Of a stretch of 7,149 bases of DNA, positions 1 to 7,149 are shown in pieces. Position 1 is the stretch's first letter. Every line of letters begins with the position of its first letter. This DNA comes from Bacteroidota bacterium. GTDB taxonomy: Bacteria > Bacteroidota > Bacteroidia > Bacteroidales > Paludibacteraceae. The notes below the pieces were generated by a model that saw only the letters and a program-made list of their open reading frames with translations, was not told where the DNA came from and did not search any database. Both the position numbers and the translations under genes were made by a program. The stretch spans positions 1 to 7,149 of the forward strand of contig JAJZHJ010000063.1 in NCBI GenBank assembly GCA_021804525.1. Direction: 5' to 3'.

Positions 1-1
1 C

Positions 2-961
2 GACAGTTTCTGGATGAACGCCATTCAGCAAGCCTACACGTTACGAAAAATATTACACTTGGCCGAAAACGAACGCTATACAACCTATCGGCTGATTCAC
101 GGCGAAGGAGACCATCTTCCCGGACTTATTATCGATATATATGGCGAAACCGCAGTTATTCAGGCGCACAGTGTGGGAATGCACCACAGCCGTATTGTCA
201 TTGCCAATAGTCTGATAAACATTGTCAAAGAGCTGAAGAACGTCTATTATAAGTCAGAAGTGACACTCCCTTTCAAAGCAAATCTTGCTGCCGAGGATGG
301 ATACTTGATTGGCAATGATGAAAAAGGAATCGTCAAAGAAAACGGATTGCTTTTTCATGTCGATTGGATACACGGACAAAAAACAGGCTTCTTTGTCGAT
401 CAACGAGAAAACCGTAAGCTCCTACAACACTATGCCAACGGCAGAACCATACTCAATCTTTTTGGTTATACAGGCGGGTTTTCTATTTACGGGCTACAAG
501 GTGGTGCTGCCTTGGTTCATTCCGTAGATAGTTCGGCAAGAGCCATCGAAGTAACAAACGAGAATGTTGCCCTTAATTTCCCAAATGACGCACGTCATCA
601 AGCCTTTGCAGTAGATGCTTTTAAATTTTTAAATCAATCCGACATAACCTACGACTTGATTATTCTCGATCCTCCTGCATTTGCGAAGCATAAAAATGTT
701 CTCCATAACGCACTGCAGGGATACCGCAAACTGAATGCCCAGGCTTTTGAGAAAATAGCACCCAATGGCATTTTATTCACTTTCTCATGTTCTCAAATCG
801 TTTCTAAAGAACAGTTTAGGCTGGCAGTCTTTACAGCGGCAGCTCAATCAGGACGACGTGTACGCATTTTGCATCAATTATCACAACCTGCCGACCACCC
901 GATCAATATTTATCATGCAGAAGGCGAATACCTAAAAGGGCTTGTTTTATATGTTGAATAA
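2..961 (+). CDS. rlmI: Class I SAM-dependent rRNA (cytosine-C5) methyltransferase, RlmI family, 5' partial
   Basis: The product should use S-adenosylmethionine to methylate a cytosine in 23S rRNA; E. coli RlmI makes m5C1962. The frame is open to the left edge, and the codons before the ATG at 14 read DSFW, which fits the family's linker between the N-terminal PUA domain and the catalytic part. The real start and the PUA domain are therefore probably outside the window. Numbering from the ATG at 14, family signatures appear in order: RLIHGEGDHLPGL (26-38), the GQKTGFFVDQRENR block (121-134), SAM motif I LNLFGYTGGFS (147-157), acidic D172 after the second strand, D201, the DPPAF motif IV (219-223), SCS with C259, and the C-terminal GEYLKGL (304-310). 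The exact rRNA target is inferred from the family; a sister enzyme of the same fold is the alternative. It ends with TAA, with no terminator hairpin seen just after it. Confidence 0.88.
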   Translation, partial: DSFWMNAIQQAYTLRKILHLAENERYTTYRLIHGEGDHLPGLIIDIYGETAVIQAHSVGMHHSRIVIANSLINIVKELKNVYYKSEVTLPFKANLAAEDGYLIGNDEKGIVKENGLLFHVDWIHGQKTGFFVDQRENRKLLQHYANGRTILNLFGYTGGFSIYGLQGGAALVHSVDSSARAIEVTNENVALNFPNDARHQAFAVDAFKFLNQSDITYDLIILDPPAFAKHKNVLHNALQGYRKLNAQAFEKIAPNGILFTFSCSQIVSKEQFRLAVFTAAAQSGRRVRILHQLSQPADHPINIYHAEGEYLKGLVLYVE

Positions 962-1046
962 CATATTGATATGGGTACAATTATAAAATGAGAAGCAAGT
1001 TGACATGGTTAAATAACAATAATATGCGTTCTTTTTTCATTTATAA

Positions 1047-1079
1047 TTTGGAAACCATGTTTGAAAACACTTATCTTTG
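1047..1079 (+). promoter_or_regulatory. Bacteroides-type promoter candidate for a short transcript
   Basis: TTTG at 1047-1050 is followed after 21 bases by TATCTTTG at 1072-1079. This matches the known Bacteroides housekeeping consensus (TTTG at -33, TAnnTTTG at -7) at every fixed position. Transcription would begin near 1084-1087. The next gene, sufS, starts more than 400 bases further on and has its own closer promoter candidate, so the natural product would be a short RNA or a small ORF. AT-rich DNA yields such matches by chance, so this is a candidate only. Confidence 0.45.
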
Positions 1080-1125
1080 CACTGTGTTTTTCATGGTATT
1101 AGATTTAAGGTTAACAAAAGACTGT

Positions 1126-1143
1126 GGTTGTCGTGAGACAACC
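1126..1143 (+). terminator. GNRA-loop hairpin followed by a T-rich tract, terminator-like
   Basis: GGTTGTC (1126-1132) pairs perfectly with GACAACC (1137-1143) around a GTGA loop, which fits the GNRA tetraloop class. CTTTCTATTTT follows at once. A 7-bp stem plus a pyrimidine/T-rich tail resembles a modest intrinsic terminator. It lies about 40 bases after the predicted start of the promoter candidate at 1047-1079 and would end a transcript of roughly 65-75 nucleotides. It could instead be a structural element of a longer RNA. Confidence 0.45.
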
Positions 1144-1383
1144 CTTTCTATTTTAAATACCTTGTTAAATTATCACCACTTCCTGCATACTCCATAGAAT
1201 TATTCCAAGTGCTCATTCCTCAATTCGGAAACCAACACTTCAGACCGAAAGCATCTAATGAATTTATGCATCTATTTGATTTACAATAATAAAATCCTCC
1301 GTACTACAATTTCATTTGTTGCTTATATATCTTAATTCAGGTCACTACTTTTGATAATTCATAAAACTCAACCATTTTCTCTC

Positions 1384-1401
1384 ATGTTATTTTAATAACA
1401 T
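1384..1401. repeat. AT-rich palindrome upstream of sufS
   Basis: ATGTTATT and AATAACAT form a perfect 8-base inverted repeat around a central TT. It lies about 60 bases before the -33 element of the sufS promoter candidate. Its symmetry suits a dimeric transcription factor site, but no specific regulator can be assigned, and an AT-rich palindrome of this size could be chance. No T-run follows, so it does not look like a terminator. Confidence 0.3.
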
Positions 1402-1460
1402 CCACTTTTCATACAGCAGTTATGCTAACTTGTAAGCCGTAAACAGTCTTGCTAAAAGCA

Positions 1461-1488
1461 TTGTTTCATGGATTTCTTGTTACCTTTG
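1461..1488 (+). promoter_or_regulatory. Likely promoter of the sufS-sufE operon
   Basis: TTG at 1461-1463 is followed after 17 bases by TACCTTTG at 1481-1488, a full match to the Bacteroides -7 consensus TAnnTTTG. The spacing is at the short end of the usual range. Transcription would start near 1493-1496, giving a short A-rich leader of about 15 bases before the sufS ATG at 1509. Being the closest such site to sufS, it is the best candidate for the operon promoter. Confidence 0.6.
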
Positions 1489-1508
1489 CATAACAAAATT
1501 CATCTGAA

Positions 1509-2732
1509 ATGAACGAGAAACTTGATATTAACGCTATCCGAAACGACTTTCCCATCCTTTCACGCACTGTATATGATCGTCCGCTCATTTATTTAGACAA
1601 TGCAGCCACTACACAAAAACCCCGCTGCGTGGTAGAGGCCATCGAACATGTTTATTATCATCAGAATGCAAATATCCATCGTGGTGTACACTACTTGAGT
1701 CAACGCGCTACTGAAGCTCACGAGACTGCCCGTGCCACCGTACGCGATTTCATTCACGCCACCTCATCCAACGAGATTGTTTTTACGCGCGGCACCACCG
1801 AAGCCATCAACTTATTGGCAACTTCGTATGGTGAAACATTTTGCAACGAAGGCGACGAAATCATCATCAGCGCCATGGAGCACCATGCCAACATTGTGCC
1901 GTGGCAAATGCTACGCGACCGCAAAGGAATAAAGCTCAAGATCATCCCTTTAACCGATCTTGGCGAGTTGAATATGACGGCTTTTGAAGAACTGCTTTCT
2001 GAAAGAACCAAATTGGTTTCTGTGGCACATGTATCCAACGTGCTGGGAACCATTAACCCTATAGAAGAAATCATCGAGAAAGCCCATGCACGCGATATAC
2101 CCGTACTTATTGACGGCGCTCAGGCAGTATCGCACATGCCCGTCGATGTGCAACAACTCGATGCCGATTTCTACGTCTTTTCCGGCCACAAAATGTATGG
2201 CCCCAATGGCATTGGCGTGTTGTATGGCAAAGAAAAATGGTTAGACATATTACCTCCTTATCACGGAGGAGGCGAAATGATTGCTCACGTGACGTTTGAA
2301 AAGACCACTTTTGCCGACCTTCCTTTCAAATTTGAAGCGGGGACACCCGATTATGTTGGCTCCGTGGCACTCGCCGCAGCCATGAACTACCTGAGCAGCT
2401 TTGGCATGGAAAACATCGTCGCCTACGAAACAGATCTGCTGCTCGATGCAACAGAGAAGATGATGAAAATTGACGGAATGCATATTTACGGCACGTCGTC
2501 CCACAAAAGCAGCGTCATTTCCTTTCTTGTCAACGACATTCATCCCTTCGATATGGGAACATTATTAGATAGATTAGGCATTGCTGTACGCACCGGACAC
2601 CATTGCGCCATGCCATTAATGTCCGCATTAGGCATTGACGGAACACTAAGGGCCTCCTTTGCATTCTACAACACACATGAAGAAATCGATGCGTTGGTTG
2701 CCGGCATCGAGCGCATTGCCAAAATGTTTTAA
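1509..2732 (+). CDS. sufS: Cysteine desulfurase SufS (PLP-dependent, class V aminotransferase fold)
   Basis: This cytosolic enzyme removes sulfur from L-cysteine, giving alanine and an enzyme-bound persulfide for Fe-S cluster assembly. The 407 residues match the usual SufS length. Visible motifs are YLDNAATTQKP (28-38), HRGVHYLSQRA (57-67), FTRGTTEAINL (92-102), EHHANIVPW with H125 over the PLP ring (124-132), DGAQA with D202 and Q205, SGHK with the Schiff-base lysine K228, and RTGHHCAMP with R361 and the persulfide cysteine C366. The RTGHHCA context and the sufE neighbour favour SufS over the IscS/NifS group; CsdA is a close relative of the same group. The ATG at 1509 follows the promoter candidate closely and gives the expected N-terminus. 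sufE starts 17 bases after the stop, so the two are probably co-transcribed. sufB, sufC and sufD are absent from the window. Confidence 0.96.
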   Translation: MNEKLDINAIRNDFPILSRTVYDRPLIYLDNAATTQKPRCVVEAIEHVYYHQNANIHRGVHYLSQRATEAHETARATVRDFIHATSSNEIVFTRGTTEAINLLATSYGETFCNEGDEIIISAMEHHANIVPWQMLRDRKGIKLKIIPLTDLGELNMTAFEELLSERTKLVSVAHVSNVLGTINPIEEIIEKAHARDIPVLIDGAQAVSHMPVDVQQLDADFYVFSGHKMYGPNGIGVLYGKEKWLDILPPYHGGGEMIAHVTFEKTTFADLPFKFEAGTPDYVGSVALAAAMNYLSSFGMENIVAYETDLLLDATEKMMKIDGMHIYGTSSHKSSVISFLVNDIHPFDMGTLLDRLGIAVRTGHHCAMPLMSALGIDGTLRASFAFYNTHEEIDALVAGIERIAKMF

Positions 2733-2749
2733 TCATCAAAAAGCAAGAT

Positions 2750-3169
2750 ATGACCATCAACGAAAAGCAAGATCAAATCGTCGAAACATTCGAAGAATAT
2801 ACCGATTGGATGGATAAATACGCCTATCTTATCGAACTCGGGAATAATCTTTCACCCCTCGATCCAAAAAGTAAAGTAAATCAGAATCTTATTGAAGGAT
2901 GCCAAAGTCGCGTTTGGCTTGATGCTGAATATACCAATGGTATGATTCACTTTATGGCCGAAAGCGATGCTGTCATTGTAAAAGGTATTGTCTCATTGCT
3001 CATTGACGTAGTATCCGATCACACTCCGGACGAAATATTGAATACAGACCTTTACTTCATTGATAAAATAGGGCTGAAAGAACACCTTTCGCCTACACGT
3101 GCCAATGGACTATTAGCTATGGTCAAACAGATAAAACTGTATGCTCTTGCTTTTAAGACCAAAGGATAA
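2750..3169 (+). CDS. sufE: Sulfur-acceptor protein SufE
   Basis: SufE accepts persulfide sulfur from the SufS active-site cysteine, stimulates desulfurase turnover, and passes the sulfur to the SufBCD scaffold. The protein has 139 residues, about the size of E. coli SufE. The key cysteine is C51 in the motif EGCQSRVW (49-56), the same number as in E. coli SufE. Other family marks are the early YLIELG (26-31), the AESDAVIVKGIVSLL segment (70-84) and the SPTRANGL stretch (114-121). The gene begins 17 bases after sufS with no promoter between them, which supports an operon and makes SufS its direct partner. No obvious terminator follows; the hairpin at 3194-3220 lacks a T-run. Confidence 0.95.
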   Translation: MTINEKQDQIVETFEEYTDWMDKYAYLIELGNNLSPLDPKSKVNQNLIEGCQSRVWLDAEYTNGMIHFMAESDAVIVKGIVSLLIDVVSDHTPDEILNTDLYFIDKIGLKEHLSPTRANGLLAMVKQIKLYALAFKTKG

Positions 3170-3179
3170 ACAACCATGT

Positions 3180-3216
3180 GCAACCAATTTCATGCAACGA
3201 TTTTACCCCTAAATTG

Positions 3217-3220
<4 letters not shown>
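3180..3220. repeat. Cluster of GCAAC-ATTT repeats forming a hairpin at the gyrB promoter
   Basis: Two direct copies, GCAACCAATTT (3180-3190) and GCAACGATTT (3194-3203), are followed by an inverted copy, AAATTGTTGC (3211-3220). Copies two and three form a 10-bp stem with one G-T pair around the loop TACCCCT. The third copy contains the TTG used as the -33 element of the gyrB promoter candidate. The arrangement resembles an operator overlapping a promoter. A weak terminator for sufE is less likely because no T-run follows. Confidence 0.45.
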
Positions 3221-5264
<2,044 letters not shown>

Positions 5265-5357
5265 TGTAATAAACGGTCAACTCAACTATTTTCACCATTT
5301 TCTCTATGAAATGAAAAAGTTATGAGGTTACAAACCAACAGCAATAGAATATTATAA

Positions 5358-5400
5358 CAAAGAGGCCATATCAATGAATACATTGATTTTGGCCTCTTTG
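5358..5400 (+). terminator. Strong bipartite hairpin, probable gyrB terminator
   Basis: CAAAGAGGCCA (5358-5368) pairs with TGGCCTCTTTG (5390-5400) over 11 bp. Beyond a small internal loop, ATCAATG (5370-5376, first base A pairing T5387 aside the T5371 step) continues as the perfect inner stem TCAATG/CATTGA (5371-5376/5381-5386) with loop AATA. It is by far the most stable-looking hairpin between genes here and lies 94 bases after the gyrB stop. The A-rich left arm and T-rich right arm suit an intrinsic terminator, although the T-run is only three bases. It could also act in the leader of the MFS gene. Confidence 0.6.
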
Positions 5401-5418
5401 CATTGGCGCAACACAAAG

Positions 5419-6741
5419 ATGAACAACAATATAAAACAAACTGGATCATCTAAAAGTATTCAGAAGACCGGATTAAAAGGAATGTTTCGTTCCCTCGAAA
5501 GTTACAACTTTCGACTCTTTTTCATGGGACAGAGTGTCTCGCTGATCGGCACATGGATACAACGTATCGCCATGCCATGGTTGGTTTACGACCTGACGCA
5601 TTCCGTATTTCTGTTAGGGTTGATAGGATTTACAGGACAACTTCCGGTATTTCTGTTAGGCCCTTTTGCAGGCGTACTCACCGATCGCTGGAATCGGCGC
5701 CGTTTGTTACTTTACACTCAAGCATTGGCTATGACTCAGGCATTTGCTATCGCGGCATTGATTTTTCTTGGAATCGTTCAGGTTTGGATGATTGTGGTAT
5801 TGAGTATTATGCTAGGGTGTATCAGTGCATTTGACGGGCCGGCACGGCAATCGTTCATGTTGGAAATGGTTGGCAAAAAAGATGATCTTAGTAATGCCAT
5901 TGCTTTAAATTCGACCATGGTTAACGGTGCCCGACTAATCGGCCCTTCTATTGCGGGTATTCTTATTGCTTCCACCGGTGAAGGCGTTTGCTTTTTGTTA
6001 AACGGGATTAGCTATTTAGTAGTAATTGTCTCTTTACTTCGTATGCGACTGGCACCCAAAGTGGAGAAATCCAAACAACCACAATTTATTGCACAATTTA
6101 AAGAAGGATTCGCCTACACGTTTGGATTTGCTCCCATTAAAGCGGTTATTTTACTTCTTGCGCTGATAAGTCTGATGGGAATGCCTTATACGGTGCTGAT
6201 GCCGGTCTTTGCCAAAGAAATACTTCATGGCGGGGCACACACATTCGGATTTATGATGGGAGCAACAGGATTTGGTGCGCTTTCCGGCGCTCTTTATTTA
6301 GCCACACGCAAAAATGTAGTAGGATTGGAAAGGCTTATTCCGATGGCTTCAGCATTGTTTGGTAGCGGACTTATTGCTTTTTCGTTTTCCAGATACCTAC
6401 CCATTTCGCTTTTTCTTTTGGTTTTCACCGGATTGGGCATGATGATGCAAATGGCATCAAGCAATAGCATCATTCAGACCATTGTAGACGATGACAAACG
6501 GGGTCGCGTGATGAGTTTCTACACGATGGCGCTGATGGGAACTGCACCTTTTGGAAGTTTGCTTGCCGGCTCGTTAGCACAATGGATTGGAGCGCCAAAT
6601 ACCTTAATCATTGGGGGTACTTCCTGCGTAGTGGGTGCTATAGTGTTTACACGAAATCTTCCCAAGCTCAAAGCTCAAATACGCCCCATTTATATTCAGC
6701 AAGGAATCATGGAATCACCAATAAGCATCATCAAAGAATAA
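5419..6741 (+). CDS. MFS transporter, MFS_3/DHA3-type exporter
   Basis: This is an inner-membrane protein with about 12 hydrophobic segments, likely a proton-driven exporter. It belongs with the MFS_3 group that includes EntS-like enterobactin exporters and macrolide efflux proteins. With the start at 5419 it has 440 residues. Visible marks are FRLFFMGQSVSLIGTWIQ at about 31-48 leading into TM1, MFS motif A between TM2 and TM3 (GPFAGVLTDRWNRRR, about 81-95), and the family stretch FDGPARQSFMLEMV (about 138-151) followed by NAIALNS. A basic loop (about 209-222) splits the two six-helix halves. The frame opens earlier at ATG 5374, but that codon lies inside the strong hairpin at 5358-5400 and adds a 15-residue tail, so 5419, preceded by ACACAAAG, is preferred; 5482 is a third option. 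No clear promoter was found before it. The substrate cannot be told from sequence. Confidence 0.85.
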   Translation: MNNNIKQTGSSKSIQKTGLKGMFRSLESYNFRLFFMGQSVSLIGTWIQRIAMPWLVYDLTHSVFLLGLIGFTGQLPVFLLGPFAGVLTDRWNRRRLLLYTQALAMTQAFAIAALIFLGIVQVWMIVVLSIMLGCISAFDGPARQSFMLEMVGKKDDLSNAIALNSTMVNGARLIGPSIAGILIASTGEGVCFLLNGISYLVVIVSLLRMRLAPKVEKSKQPQFIAQFKEGFAYTFGFAPIKAVILLLALISLMGMPYTVLMPVFAKEILHGGAHTFGFMMGATGFGALSGALYLATRKNVVGLERLIPMASALFGSGLIAFSFSRYLPISLFLLVFTGLGMMMQMASSNSIIQTIVDDDKRGRVMSFYTMALMGTAPFGSLLAGSLAQWIGAPNTLIIGGTSCVVGAIVFTRNLPKLKAQIRPIYIQQGIMESPISIIKE

Positions 6742-6774
6742 CATTCAGGTAAAACATCACAAAATCAGTTTTAT

Positions 6775-7149
6775 ATGAAAATAGGAATTATTGGTACAGG
6801 TGGCGTCGGAGGCTATTTTGGAGGGAAGTTAGCCCAAGCCGGGAATGAAGTAATCTTCATTGCACGAGGCACTCACTTAGTGGCCATGAAACAAAACGGC
6901 CTTCAGGTAAAAAGTATCAAGGGTGATTTCACCATACAACCGGTTTATGCTACCGATCGTTTAGAAGAACTACGCGGTGTCGATCTTATCCTTTTCGGAG
7001 TGAAAGCCTGGCAAATAAAGGAGATTGCCAAACAACTTAAAGAAGTGATTGACGAAAAAACCATCCTTCTTCCACTTCAAAATGGGGTACTATCATCGGA
7101 AGAGCTTCAGGCTATACTTCCCGAAAACCATGTACTTGGGGGTTTGTGT
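6775..7149 (+). CDS. panE: 2-dehydropantoate 2-reductase (ketopantoate reductase), 3' partial
   Basis: The enzyme reduces ketopantoate to pantoate with NADPH in the pantothenate and coenzyme A pathway; panE is also called apbA. The first 125 codons are present and the frame runs open to the right edge, so about 40 percent of a usual protein of about 300 residues is seen. The N-terminal Rossmann fold is clear: GTGGVGGYFG (7-16) is the dinucleotide loop, and R31 in FIARG sits where the family binds the NADPH 2'-phosphate. GVKAWQ with K77 and LQNGV with N103 match conserved active-site positions corresponding to K72 and N98 of E. coli PanE. The catalytic lysine and the C-terminal helical domain lie outside. 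The ATG at 6775 is 33 bases after the MFS stop, so both may share a transcript. Some family members act on other 2-oxo acids, so the exact substrate is inferred. Confidence 0.88.
   Translation, partial: MKIGIIGTGGVGGYFGGKLAQAGNEVIFIARGTHLVAMKQNGLQVKSIKGDFTIQPVYATDRLEELRGVDLILFGVKAWQIKEIAKQLKEVIDEKTILLPLQNGVLSSEELQAILPENHVLGGLC

Larger units (their letters stand above)
962..1508. other. AT-rich intergenic region, no convincing protein gene
   Basis: This 547-base stretch separates the methyltransferase from sufS. A 69-codon open frame at 988-1197 has no recognisable domain and overlaps promoter and hairpin signals, so it is not called as a gene. The region holds a TTTG-N21-TATCTTTG promoter-like site (1047-1079), a GNRA-loop hairpin (1126-1143), an AT-rich palindrome (1384-1401) and the likely sufS promoter (1461-1488). 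From about 1200 to 1380 nothing definite is visible. A TACTTTTG box at 1346-1353 lacks a well-spaced upstream TTG. Confidence 0.7.

Noticed and set aside
1095..1177. Longer-range pairing around the GNRA hairpin (about 1095-1110 with 1161-1177)
   Set aside because: Only scattered AT-rich matches with several mismatches; not convincing as a conserved RNA fold.
988..1197. 69-codon open frame on the + strand as a full gene
   Set aside because: It has no recognisable motif, its start lies before a strong promoter-like site, and it runs through that site and a hairpin. Only its last 34 codons were kept as a weak possibility.
1224..1249. TTCGG/CCGAA inverted repeat
   Set aside because: A 5-bp stem around a 16-base loop is too weak to mean anything on its own.
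1346..1353. TACTTTTG as a further promoter
   Set aside because: The -7 box matches, but the nearest TTG (1319-1321) is 24 bases away, longer than usual, and a better site lies closer to sufS.
1754..2543. Minus-strand open frames across sufS
   Set aside because: They lie entirely inside a well-identified gene in other frames and show no protein family features.

Overview
The window looks like ordinary chromosomal DNA from a member of the phylum Bacteroidota, probably order Bacteroidales. Three observations support this: promoter candidates of the Bacteroides type (TTG or TTTG about 17-21 bases before TAnnTTTG) lie ahead of the main genes; starts have A-rich leaders without Shine-Dalgarno sequences; and the GyrB is the short form of about 650 residues. 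No genus can be named safely from the sequence alone.

All recognised genes are on the + strand. From left to right: the 3' part of an RlmI-type rRNA cytosine methyltransferase (start cut off by the window edge); a 547-base AT-rich gap with no convincing protein gene but with promoter-like and hairpin signals; sufS and sufE, encoding a cysteine desulfurase and its sulfur-acceptor partner; a 115-base gap carrying a gyrB promoter candidate and a cluster of GCAAC repeats; gyrB, encoding DNA gyrase subunit B; a 154-base gap with a strong bipartite hairpin; an MFS-type exporter of the MFS_3/DHA3 kind; and the first 125 codons of panE, encoding ketopantoate reductase, cut by the right edge.

sufS and sufE form an obvious functional pair: SufS takes sulfur from cysteine as a persulfide and passes it to the SufE cysteine for Fe-S cluster assembly. 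The scaffold genes sufBCD are not in the window. The rRNA methyltransferase, gyrase, transporter and panE have no shared pathway that can be seen here. No mobile element, CRISPR array, tRNA, rRNA or defence gene was found.

The most interesting parts are non-coding: a promoter-like site followed by a GNRA-loop hairpin and T-rich tract between the methyltransferase and sufS (possible small RNA or 34-codon ORF); the GCAAC-type repeats overlapping the -33 element of the gyrB promoter; and a hairpin whose stem-loop contains the first in-frame ATG of the MFS gene, which argues for a later start.
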